Shown here in pieces: positions 9,046 through 16,995 of a DNA stretch of 64,000 nt (the first letter of the stretch is position 1; every line of letters starts with the position of its first letter). Below the pieces are notes generated by a model. It was not told the origin of the DNA. It was given only the letters and a program-made list of their open reading frames with translations, and ran no database searches. The translations under genes and the position numbers were made by a program. Source of the stretch: an uncultured Aquimarina sp. (lineage in GTDB: Bacteria; Bacteroidota; Bacteroidia; Flavobacteriales; Flavobacteriaceae); the NCBI GenBank assembly GCA_947498455.1, contig CANMKK010000031.1:1-64000 (forward strand), read 5' to 3'.

Positions 9046-10722
9046 ATGAAAATATCCTTTGGAGTACTATTGGTTACCCTATTCTTACTAAGCTGTACCA
9101 AAGAAAACACGATAATAAAACCATATCCTTCTATACATATAGTATCCCATAAGTCAGTTATGTTGGATACGACTCAATTGAAAACCTGGGCATATAAAGA
9201 TATAATGCTAGACACCATACCAGGTATAGGATTGGATAGGGTATATACGGATGTAATACCAGATAAAACTGGTGATACAGTGATCGTAGCAGTGATTGAT
9301 ATGGAGGTGGATATAGAACACGAAGATCTAAAAAAACATATCTGGCAAAACCCAAAAGAAATCCCTGATAATAACAGAGATGATGATGGTAATGGGTATA
9401 CGGATGATATCCACGGATGGAATTTTTTGGGGAATCAAAAAGAAGAAAACAACCTATTTGTTAATTATGAATATACCCGTATCCTAAAGAAGTACGATAC
9501 TTTTTTTAAGGATAAAACAATTGCTGAGATTGCTGTACAGGATACTGTAGCATTTAATACCTATCAACGGGCTGCAAAGAAATATGAAAAACGTATGGAA
9601 TATGCTTTGGAGCGAAAAGAGAATTACATAGGACTAGAAAACAATTATATAAATGCCAAAAAGGCGTTGTCTTCTTATTTTCCTAACCAAGAATATTCAT
9701 TACAACAATTGGATAGCTTAAAAACAATTCTAAAAGGAGATGAAGAAATGGATTTACATTTACTAATCTTAAGTAATTGTATAAAATATAAAATAACAAA
9801 AGACTGGATATTGGATCAAAAACGTAAATCCAGTGAGCGTGTTGATAAACTATTAAATAAAGAATATGACGATAAAGTGATTACCAGTGATGACCCTGAT
9901 AATCTAGAAGACTCTAAATATGGAAACCCATATGTATATAAAAACGCTGATTTTCTAAGTCACGGAACGCTGGTAGCTGGAGTGGTCACCGCTGATCGAG
10001 GCAATAATAAAGGTGCTCAAGGCATTACCAATACCGTAAAAATAATGCCATTATGTATCTCTGCGTACGGAGATGAGCACGATAAAGATATGACGTTGGC
10101 AATCCGATATGCCGTAGACAATGGAGCTAAAATTATTAATATCAGCTCTAGTAAAGAATTTTCCTTACATCAGGATTGGGTTGCAGATGCTATTCGATAT
10201 GCATCAGAAAATGATGTATTGATCGTAACCTCTGCAGGAAATGATGGGTATGATCTGGATGCTCCCGAGAACTATAATTACCCTGATGATACAGATTTAC
10301 AAGGGAATGAGATTGTAGATACATTTATAAAAGTAGGTTCTTCTTGTTATCAACTGAATAAAATAGTGAATACTAATGACAGTAATTATGGTAAAAAGAA
10401 GGTAGATATTTTTGCTCCGGGAGAAAAAATCTATACTACCGAACCCTCCAATATCTATGATTTTCACAACGGTACTTCTTATGCAACTCCCATGGTTTCT
10501 GGAGTAGCGGCATTGATACGCTCCTACTACCCGTCCCTATCTGCTGCAACCGTAAAAGATATATTGATGCAATCTGGTACGGCATACCATATCAATGTAG
10601 AAATAGAACAAGAAGATGGTACCAAAAAATTAGTACCTTTCTCCGAGCTTTCTAAATCCGGTAGGATTGTGAACGCATATAATGCGTTGCTATTAGCTGA
10701 ACAAGTTGCTAAGGCGAAGTAA
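9046..10722 (+). CDS. S8 serine protease lipoprotein, copy 4
   Basis: This is nearly the same protein as copy 2, with only scattered changes. The signal MKISFGVLLVTLFLLSC gives Cys17. Asp lies in VIDMEVDI (again without the usual Gly), His in LSHGTLVAG, Asn in SAGNDG and Ser in NGTSYATP. The length is 558 aa. It starts 7 nt after copy 3 with the same linker. It is the last intact gene of the array; the frame after its stop continues into the remains of a serine-hydrolase gene. The near identity with copy 2, two genes away, points to a recent duplication or gene conversion. Confidence 0.87.
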   Translation: MKISFGVLLVTLFLLSCTKENTIIKPYPSIHIVSHKSVMLDTTQLKTWAYKDIMLDTIPGIGLDRVYTDVIPDKTGDTVIVAVIDMEVDIEHEDLKKHIWQNPKEIPDNNRDDDGNGYTDDIHGWNFLGNQKEENNLFVNYEYTRILKKYDTFFKDKTIAEIAVQDTVAFNTYQRAAKKYEKRMEYALERKENYIGLENNYINAKKALSSYFPNQEYSLQQLDSLKTILKGDEEMDLHLLILSNCIKYKITKDWILDQKRKSSERVDKLLNKEYDDKVITSDDPDNLEDSKYGNPYVYKNADFLSHGTLVAGVVTADRGNNKGAQGITNTVKIMPLCISAYGDEHDKDMTLAIRYAVDNGAKIINISSSKEFSLHQDWVADAIRYASENDVLIVTSAGNDGYDLDAPENYNYPDDTDLQGNEIVDTFIKVGSSCYQLNKIVNTNDSNYGKKKVDIFAPGEKIYTTEPSNIYDFHNGTSYATPMVSGVAALIRSYYPSLSAATVKDILMQSGTAYHINVEIEQEDGTKKLVPFSELSKSGRIVNAYNALLLAEQVAKAK

Positions 10723-10723
10723 T

Positions 10724-10923
10724 ATGGTAAAGGTTTTTTTATAATTATACCCTTGTGTTGTATTTCATGTACTCAGAAAAAGACATTATCGCCTATACAA
10801 CACGGATTAGATTCTCTTTATACCAGGCAATTTCCTAATGCCAATGAACCGGGAGGATCTCTTTTGATTAAAAAAGGAGATGAAACCTTATTTTTAGGGA
10901 ATTATCTTTTTTGTATCACGTGA
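10724..10923 (+). pseudogene. Broken serine hydrolase (beta-lactamase family) lipoprotein gene
   Basis: An ATG at 10724 opens MVKVF and hits a stop after six codons. One extra T in the run of seven T's (734-740) would restore a lipoprotein signal continuing as IIIPLCCISCTQKK and then LDSLYTRQFPNANEPGGSLL, LIKKGDETLFLGNY. That pattern is the N-terminus of class C beta-lactamase-like hydrolases. A stop at 10921 then ends the frame after about 66 codons, long before the SxxK site. It is therefore both frameshifted and truncated. The rest of the gap to 11139 shows only the 45-bp repeat at 10961-11005. Confidence 0.6.
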
Positions 10924-10960
10924 GACCTCAGGTCTTTAATATTACTGTTTTATGAATGCT

Positions 10961-11005
10961 AATCTGATTTTAGCTATGTTTTTAATTTATACTTTTGGAC
11001 ACTGG
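10961..11005. repeat. 45-bp dispersed repeat, copy A
   Basis: Starting with AATCTGATTT and ending in GGACACTGG, this segment matches 27411-27455 at 38 of 45 positions with no gap. Both copies are intergenic. Nothing else suggests a function; they may be relics of a longer element. Confidence 0.45.
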
Positions 11006-11139
11006 TTAGTGATTTATGAATTGTAAAACGTATTGATGTACTCTAGGAGTTTGTTAAAAAGATGATTTCTCAAAAAACTAGATTTTATACCATTCTATGC
11101 AGTCATTAAAAAGCATTTTTCAAACACACAAATATCCGT

Positions 11140-12399
11140 ATGATAACTAACAACAAGTTTATTTTTCACTTTTTAGTAATACTTCTTTCTTTTTTAATGC
11201 TTCCCTTTCCACTGAATACGATACCTGGGTTAGGTTTTATAGAAACGTTTATATCTGATTGCTATCATACAATCATTCCCTGGTTTGCTAAAAACGTATT
11301 ACTATTAGAAAAAGAAATTACGGTTTTTACCAATGGTAGTGGAGATACCACTTACGATTATGTATTATTACTATGTTTTACGCTATTATCTTTATTGATA
11401 GCATTCGTATGGACATTTATTTTTAAGAAAAACACCAATTATGAGAAAGTAAATTATTGGTTTTTGGTATTCTTACGCTTTTTTGTGGGGTATACGATGC
11501 TATCTTATGGAATGTATAAGGTAATCCCCCTACAATTTAATGAACCTTCTTTTTACCGTCTTCTAAAACCTTATGGAGAATCTTCTCCAATGGGGTTAGC
11601 CTGGACTTTTATAGGTGCATCTAAGGGGTATGTGATTTTTGGTGGACTTATGGAAGTTATTGGTGGGGTTTTATTATTTCATCGACGTACGTCATTATTA
11701 GGAAGCTTGATTTTAATTCCGGTTCTATTACATGTTGTCTCTCTTAATTTTTGCTATGATATTCCGGTCAAACTATTCTCTTCGCAGCTATTGCTTATGG
11801 TTATAATTATTTTGACTCCTCAAAGTAAAAGACTTTTTAGAATAATATTGCTTAATTTACCTACAGACCCCATAAGATTCAAAGAATTCATAACAACTAA
11901 AAGATGGTTATTGGTTAAACATTGTGTTAAGTGGGGTTTGGTGATATTCTTTCTATACATTAATATTTCAGAAGCATTAGAGTCTGCCAACACATATGGG
12001 CGAAATGCCCCTAAGCCAGCGTTATATGGACTCTATGAGGTGATAAATTTTAAGGCCAATAACAAAGAGTTACCTCCTATCCTTACAGATACACTACGGT
12101 GGCGTTATATTGTTATCGAACGTCAGAAATCTATACAGTTCTATCGTACTAATATGTCTAGATTCGGATTTGTCTCAGAAATAGATACGCTTTCTAAACA
12201 AATTACACTTACTCATTTTAGAGATTCTTCTAAGGTGTATACTTTACATTATAAAAAAGAAACAGATTCTACCATGCGATTTAGAGGTTGTTTTGTAAAC
12301 GACAGTATTGACTGCCAGACAAATATACTGAACAAGGAAGATTTTTTATTGACCGGGAGAGGATTCAATTGGATTCAGGAGCATCCTTATAACAGATAG
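11140..12399 (+). CDS. DoxX-like multi-pass membrane protein
   Basis: The 419-aa protein has about seven hydrophobic segments in its first ~280 residues, including FLRFFVGYTMLSYGMYKVIP and GGLMEVIGGVLLFHRRTSLLGSL. The latter resembles the DoxX/SURF4 core (small residues, then E.xGGxLL). A soluble C-terminal part of about 130 residues follows. DoxX proteins are inner-membrane proteins of poorly defined redox or quinone-linked roles; no substrate can be inferred. The gene stands alone, with 417 bases of mostly relic sequence upstream and a mobile-element-like repeat downstream. Confidence 0.65.
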   Translation: MITNNKFIFHFLVILLSFLMLPFPLNTIPGLGFIETFISDCYHTIIPWFAKNVLLLEKEITVFTNGSGDTTYDYVLLLCFTLLSLLIAFVWTFIFKKNTNYEKVNYWFLVFLRFFVGYTMLSYGMYKVIPLQFNEPSFYRLLKPYGESSPMGLAWTFIGASKGYVIFGGLMEVIGGVLLFHRRTSLLGSLILIPVLLHVVSLNFCYDIPVKLFSSQLLLMVIIILTPQSKRLFRIILLNLPTDPIRFKEFITTKRWLLVKHCVKWGLVIFFLYINISEALESANTYGRNAPKPALYGLYEVINFKANNKELPPILTDTLRWRYIVIERQKSIQFYRTNMSRFGFVSEIDTLSKQITLTHFRDSSKVYTLHYKKETDSTMRFRGCFVNDSIDCQTNILNKEDFLLTGRGFNWIQEHPYNR

Positions 12400-12501
12400 T
12401 ACTACTTTATAGATTCTAAAATAACCTGTTTTCTTAGGTCGAACTTACGTTATTTTAAATACTACCATTTCTCAAATGAAATTAGCGGAGTATACGACAA
12501 A

Positions 12502-12691
12502 TTATACGATTTATGGATAAGAAGTTCGTATAAAGAGTTTGAATTATTTTGTGCTAGATTAAGGCATAAAATTAAAGAATAGCCACTTGTGCTGAGCTAC
12601 GTCGAAGTATAGCTATTGTTGAATTTTATAACGCAAATATAGTGCAAAAGAAACGAACTATATGCGAAAGTTTTATGCGTAAATCGTATTA
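12502..12691. mobile_element. MITE-like element with imperfect terminal inverted repeats, copy 1
   Basis: The left end TATACGATTTATGGATAAGA and the reverse complement of the right end, AATACGATTTACGCATAAAA, match at 24 of 32 positions over the full ends. The body is repeated nearly unchanged at 60641-60806. This copy carries about 25 extra bases near 12583-12608 that include TGCTGAGCTACGTCGAAG, a member of the dispersed TTCGAC..GCTCAG motif family. An internal hairpin is possible (CGCAAATATAGTGC with GAACTATATGCG). No protein is encoded, so any movement would depend on a transposase elsewhere. The mobility is inferred. Confidence 0.6.
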
Positions 12692-12856
12692 ATAGGCTTT
12701 TATATAAAAAGAAATCCCTACGGTTATTCTAAAGATGAATTGTTAACTCAAGTTGTTAATTTCTCAGTTGCTGATGACGACTTTACACCTAACTGTTATA
12801 GAGATAAAATTTGGGAAATAATTAAGTTAGATTTTGAAGAATTAGTTAAGAAATAA
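12692..12856 (+). pseudogene. Gene fragment, about 50 codons, no start
   Basis: A frame ending at the TAA at 12854-12856 reads NPYGYSKDELLTQVVNFS, then VADDDFTPNCYRDKIWEI, IKLDFEELVKK. It looks like genuine coding sequence in composition, but there is no ATG and a stop lies upstream at the element boundary. The MITE-like element abuts it, so the 5' part may have been lost or displaced. I do not recognise the family. The remaining bases up to mtgA show nothing clear. Confidence 0.35.
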
Positions 12857-12983
12857 GTCCGATTTGCTCGTCGAGACATCCAATAACACCAATTTAACCA
12901 TACTATTTCTGGTTAAATTTTGTTCCTTTTTGTTCTATTTTCTTATGCATAATTAAATTGGTGCGATTACACTTTCTTAAGGT

Positions 12984-13658
12984 TCATTTAGGAACTATGA
13001 GCTGTCCATGATTTTGCATTTGTTTTAAAATCCATTTTTTCCTTTTTTGAATATATTGAGACGGGGGATTTGCCATATATTTTCTTGGATTTGGTAGTAT
13101 CGAAGCTATAGCAGCCGCTTCTTCCTTGTTTAGGTCCAAAGCTGATTTGTGAAACCAAAACTGTGATGCTTTTTCTGCTCCATAAATTCCATTTCCCATT
13201 TCGATACTATTAAGGTATACCTCCAGAATTCGTTCTTTACTCCAGAAAAATTCTATCAAAAATGTAAAATAGGTTTCTAAACCTTTCCTTATCCAACTGC
13301 GATCTCCCCATAAGAATACATTTTTTGCGGTTTGCTGAGAAATAGTACTGGCACCTCGTAACCGCTTCCCCGATTTATGCGCTAGAATTACTTTTTCTAT
13401 TGCTTTTTTATCAAATCCCTGATGCTCCATAAATCTTTGATCTTCACTATAGATAACAGCCAATTGTAAATTCTTAGATATGGCACTTAATGGAACCCAT
13501 TGATGTTCGATCGTATATTTCTTTTCGGATTGTAATTTTCGAATCCCCATTAAGGGAGTGGCAGGAACATCAAACCATATATAAATTAGCACCCAGAGTA
13601 TACTAAGTATAAAAAAAGACCATACAATTCTGAATATAAATCGAATTAGTTTTCTCAC
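12984..13658 (-). CDS. mtgA: Monofunctional peptidoglycan transglycosylase
   Basis: A GT51 glycosyltransferase that polymerises lipid II into glycan strands at the outer face of the inner membrane. One N-terminal membrane anchor (residues ~9-28) is followed by the family motifs: Glu72 in YSEDQRFMEHQGFD (catalytic), RGASTISQQTAKN near 101-113, and EVYLNSIEMGNGIYG. No transpeptidase domain follows, and 224 aa is the usual MtgA length. It sits 18 nt downstream of the FAD oxidoreductase on the same strand, so the two are probably co-transcribed, although no functional link is obvious. Confidence 0.93.
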   Translation of the reverse strand: MRKLIRFIFRIVWSFFILSILWVLIYIWFDVPATPLMGIRKLQSEKKYTIEHQWVPLSAISKNLQLAVIYSEDQRFMEHQGFDKKAIEKVILAHKSGKRLRGASTISQQTAKNVFLWGDRSWIRKGLETYFTFLIEFFWSKERILEVYLNSIEMGNGIYGAEKASQFWFHKSALDLNKEEAAAIASILPNPRKYMANPPSQYIQKRKKWILKQMQNHGQLIVPK

Positions 13659-13676
13659 TACCTCTTTTTTTTAGAA

Positions 13677-14789
13677 TTATAAAAGATCTGCTAATTCCAT
13701 ACCTACTAGACTCCCTATGGCTACCCCCATTCCACCTAATCGAACCCCACAAAACACATTATCAGACAACTGCCTGACAATAGTCTTTTTTTGCTTTCCT
13801 ACCCCCATAATACCACTCCATCGATGTTCTATTTCGAATTGCGTTTTAGGTAAGATTGTTTCACTCAATAGCTTCTCCAGGGTATCTTGTACTAATTTAG
13901 TCTGCTCTAATTTCGTTGTTTCTTCTGCTTTGATATCTAAATTTCGACCGCCGCCTAACAGAATTCTATTCTCAATGTTCCTAAAATAATAATATCCCTT
14001 ATCCAAGTGAAAAGTACCCTTAATATCAAGATTTTTAATAGGTTTTGTAATCAATACTTGCGCACGTGCAGGTTTTACTTGTTTGATTCCCAATTGGGAT
14101 GCAAAGCCATTGGTAGCAACCATTACTTTATTTGTAGTAAAAGTAAAATCGTCTGTCGCGATTTCTACAGAAGTCCCCAAGTCACGAATATCTTGTACAA
14201 AACAATGATTTAGTATTTTTATTCCTAATATCAGTACTTTTCGAAGAAGTGCTTCCATCATTTTTCCGGTATTGATTTGCCCCTCGAATTGATTGATGAT
14301 ATACTGATTTTGAATATTTTCAAAATTAAAAATGTTTCCTTTTTCTAAGAAAACGTCCTCTTTAAAAACAGGTTGTAGCAATCTATTTATTTGCTTTCTT
14401 TTTGAAATACATTCTTCATATAGCGTTGTATCTTCTTGGGTAAATAATTCGTACCCTCCATTATGAACATAATCTATGGTTTTATCTCCTAAATTCTTGC
14501 GTAAAAGCTGTAGTCCTTCATTTCTTTTTTGCACAAGCTCCAATACTTCCTTTTCAGAATGAGTTTTAAGGTCATCTAATATTTCTGATAAACTTCCAAA
14601 ACAAGCAAATCCGGCATTCTTGGTACTTGCTCCATTAGGCAACATGCCACGTTCTAATACAAGAATTTTAGATTTAGGAAATCTTTGCTGTAATCTCATG
14701 GCACAGTTAAGACCTACAATACCACTACCTATAATAGTAAAATCAACTTCCGAAAGCCACGTTTTGTATTCCCAATAACTAAAGTTCAT
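13677..14789 (-). CDS. FAD-dependent oxidoreductase (DAO family)
   Basis: The N-terminal Rossmann motif FTIIGSGIVGLNCAMRLQQ and the ERG at the end of the second strand bind FAD. PNGASTKNAGFACFGS follows, typical of the D-amino-acid oxidase/glycine oxidase fold, with a C-terminal GGGRN and a GVRLGGMGVAIGSLVG segment closing the FAD site. It likely oxidises an amine or amino acid in the cytoplasm; the substrate is not evident. Length (370 aa) fits the family. It is the upstream gene of a pair with mtgA. Confidence 0.85.
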   Translation of the reverse strand: MNFSYWEYKTWLSEVDFTIIGSGIVGLNCAMRLQQRFPKSKILVLERGMLPNGASTKNAGFACFGSLSEILDDLKTHSEKEVLELVQKRNEGLQLLRKNLGDKTIDYVHNGGYELFTQEDTTLYEECISKRKQINRLLQPVFKEDVFLEKGNIFNFENIQNQYIINQFEGQINTGKMMEALLRKVLILGIKILNHCFVQDIRDLGTSVEIATDDFTFTTNKVMVATNGFASQLGIKQVKPARAQVLITKPIKNLDIKGTFHLDKGYYYFRNIENRILLGGGRNLDIKAEETTKLEQTKLVQDTLEKLLSETILPKTQFEIEHRWSGIMGVGKQKKTIVRQLSDNVFCGVRLGGMGVAIGSLVGMELADLL

Positions 14790-14886
14790 TTCTCGCTATA
14801 ATCTTCAGTGAAACAAAATACTCTTTTTTAATGATACATAGATCATTTAAGGTTTGAAAAATAGGAGGTAGGGATCGAGAAACAAA

Positions 14887-14910
14887 AAAGCCTCGAAAAA
14901 CGAGGCTTTT
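14887..14910 (-). terminator. Bidirectional terminator downstream of accC
   Basis: The stem AAAGCCTCG/CGAGGCTTT with a five-A loop has T-rich sequence on both sides (on the - strand CTTTTTTGTTTC follows). It lies about 120 bases past the accC stop, beyond a dispersed repeat, and probably ends the accB-accC transcript. Confidence 0.75.
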
Positions 14911-14914
14911 AATG

Positions 14915-15030
14915 CACATTGTGGCTTTTTATCGGCACTGCCTAGAGTTTAATACCCCGAGGCTTGCCTTGAAATTCTAAAATTATCTGTCCGCGTTGGA
15001 TACCTCGTGGACTTACCCCGACGTAGTTTA
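14915..15030. repeat. Dispersed repeat with CACATTGTGG and CCCCGAGGCTTG core, copy A
   Basis: It shares CACATTGTGG, then TTAAT..CCCCGAGGCTT, TGAAA, a TAAAATTAT-type stretch and TCCCTCRTG-like wording with 24826-24918. In both places it lies at the 3' end of a - strand gene, here ending 2 nt from the accC stop codon. CCACATTGTGG-type symmetry at one end suggests hairpins. I associate such sequences with Flavobacterial intergenic repeats; the role is unknown. Confidence 0.5.
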
Positions 15031-15032
15031 CT

Positions 15033-16382
15033 TTACGCAACTGGTTCTTTCATTTCGAAATCTTCCATAAACTTGGTTGTATAGTTACCAGAGATATAAT
15101 CTGGATGATCCATCAATTGCCTATGGAAAGGAACGGTCGTTTTTATTCCTTCTACAACAAACTCATCTAATGCTCTCTTCATCTTATTAATTGCTTCTTC
15201 TCGCGTTTGCGCGGTAGTAATTAACTTAGCAATCATAGAATCATAATTCGGAGGAATGCTATATCCACTATACACGTGTGTATCTACACGTACACCATGA
15301 CCCCCAGGGATGTGTAAGTTGGTAATCTTACCTGGTGATGGGCGAAAATCTTTATAAGGATCTTCTGCATTAATTCTACACTCTATAGAATGTAATTGCG
15401 GAAAATAGTTTTTTCCAGAAATCGGAACTCCGGCAGCAACTAATATTTGCTCCCTGATCAGATCATAATCTACTACTTGTTCGGTAATAGGGTGTTCTAC
15501 CTGGATTCGGGTATTCATTTCCATAAAGTAGAAGTTGCGGTGTTTGTCTACCAAAAACTCTACTGTCCCAGCACCTTCGTATTTTATATATTCGGCAGCT
15601 TTTACTGCTGCTGCTCCCATTTTTTCTCTCAATTCATCTGTCATGAATGGAGAAGGAGTTTCTTCTGTTAGTTTCTGATGTCTTCGTTGTACAGAACAAT
15701 CTCTTTCTGATAAATGACATGCTCTTCCGTTACTGTCTCCTACAACTTGAATTTCGATATGGCGTGGCTCTTCGATAAGTTTTTCCATATACATATCATC
15801 ATTGCCAAAGGCAGCTTTACTTTCTTGTCTGGCGGATTCCCAGGCAGCTTGCAGGCTTTCTTCTTCCCAGACTGCACGCATCCCTTTACCTCCTCCACCG
15901 GCACTAGCTTTAAGCATTACCGGATAACCGGTTTCTTTAGCTACTTTTAGACAAGTTTCAAAATCGGGAATTACGCCTTCACTTCCTGGTACACAAGGTA
16001 CACCGGCTTCAATCATAGTAGATTTAGCAGAAGCCTTATCTCCCATTCTATCAATCATTTCTGCACTGGCTCCGATAAATTTTATCTCATGCTCTTCGCA
16101 AATCTTAGAAAACTTGGCATTTTCTGAAAGAAAACCATACCCTGGATGTATTGCATCTGCATTGGTTATTTCTGCCGCTGCAATAATATTAGACATCTTA
16201 AGGTATGACTCAGTACTTGGCGCTGGTCCTATGCAGACTGCTTCATCAGCAAAACGAACATGTAAACTTTCTGCATCAGCGGTAGAATACACTGCTACAG
16301 TCTTTATACCCATTTCTTTGCAGGTTCTGATTACCCTCATGGCAATCTCACCTCTATTTGCAATTAGAATTTTTTTAAACAT
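15033..16382 (-). CDS. accC: Acetyl-CoA carboxylase, biotin carboxylase subunit
   Basis: Carboxylates the biotin carried on AccB using ATP and bicarbonate, the first half of malonyl-CoA synthesis. It begins with the biotin-carboxylase N-terminal domain (MFKKILIANRGEIAMRVIRT). The ATP-grasp glycine loop KASAGGGGKGMR is followed by EPRHIEIQVVGD, the EMNTRIQVEHPITE metal and active-site stretch, and a C-terminal biotin-carboxylase domain (ECRINAEDPYKDFRPSPGKI). The length of 449 aa is standard. It lies about 100 nt downstream of accB on the same strand. Confidence 0.97.
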   Translation of the reverse strand: MFKKILIANRGEIAMRVIRTCKEMGIKTVAVYSTADAESLHVRFADEAVCIGPAPSTESYLKMSNIIAAAEITNADAIHPGYGFLSENAKFSKICEEHEIKFIGASAEMIDRMGDKASAKSTMIEAGVPCVPGSEGVIPDFETCLKVAKETGYPVMLKASAGGGGKGMRAVWEEESLQAAWESARQESKAAFGNDDMYMEKLIEEPRHIEIQVVGDSNGRACHLSERDCSVQRRHQKLTEETPSPFMTDELREKMGAAAVKAAEYIKYEGAGTVEFLVDKHRNFYFMEMNTRIQVEHPITEQVVDYDLIREQILVAAGVPISGKNYFPQLHSIECRINAEDPYKDFRPSPGKITNLHIPGGHGVRVDTHVYSGYSIPPNYDSMIAKLITTAQTREEAINKMKRALDEFVVEGIKTTVPFHRQLMDHPDYISGNYTTKFMEDFEMKEPVA

Positions 16383-16481
16383 AACTTTATGATTTTAAAA
16401 AATCTTAAACTCCATACTTATAAATTCCAAATTCCATCATAAGGATTCCGGTAATTACCAAGTAAGAGTTTAAAAATTGGG

Positions 16482-16967
16482 TTATGATGGGTCTACTAAG
16501 AATAATGGTTGGTCAAACTCTACAGGAGAGGCTTCGTCCACCAAAATTTTTACTATTTTTCCTGAAACTTCACTTTCGATTTCGTTGAAAAGTTTCATTG
16601 CTTCTATAATACAAAGCACATCTCCTTCTTTTATGCTATCACCAACCTCTACAAATGTTGGTTTATCCGGAGAAGGTTTTCTATAAAGTGTTCCTATGAT
16701 AGGAGATTTTATAGTAATATATTTTGAATCGTTTTCTGCCGAACTCGCTTCAACCACAGGAGCAGCAGGTGTTGGGGTTTGTACTGGGGCAACAGGTTGA
16801 GGAGCAACTGTGTTACTAACCGGGATCTGTTGTACAATTGTTGTTTCTTTGTTGTCTTCTAAAGTAGTTCTAATGGTGATTTTTACATCTTCCATTTCTA
16901 ACTTTACTTCGCTAGCCCCGGATTTGGCCACGAATTTAATTAAATTCTGAATTTCTTTTAAATCCAT
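16482..16967 (-). CDS. accB: Acetyl-CoA carboxylase, biotin carboxyl carrier protein
   Basis: The C-terminal biotinyl domain has the acceptor lysine in CIIEAMKLFNEIES, preceded by a Pro/Ala/Val-rich linker (residues ~60-90) typical of BCCP. I choose the ATG at 16965-16967 (MDLKEIQNLIKFV), giving 161 aa. A longer frame reaching 17060 would overlap the end of fabH and adds an unrelated N-terminus. It carries carboxybiotin between AccC and the carboxyltransferase. Its partner accC follows directly. Confidence 0.95.
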   Translation of the reverse strand: MDLKEIQNLIKFVAKSGASEVKLEMEDVKITIRTTLEDNKETTIVQQIPVSNTVAPQPVAPVQTPTPAAPVVEASSAENDSKYITIKSPIIGTLYRKPSPDKPTFVEVGDSIKEGDVLCIIEAMKLFNEIESEVSGKIVKILVDEASPVEFDQPLFLVDPS

Positions 16968-16995
16968 AATACTGGGTATTGTGTGTTTTAGTTGT

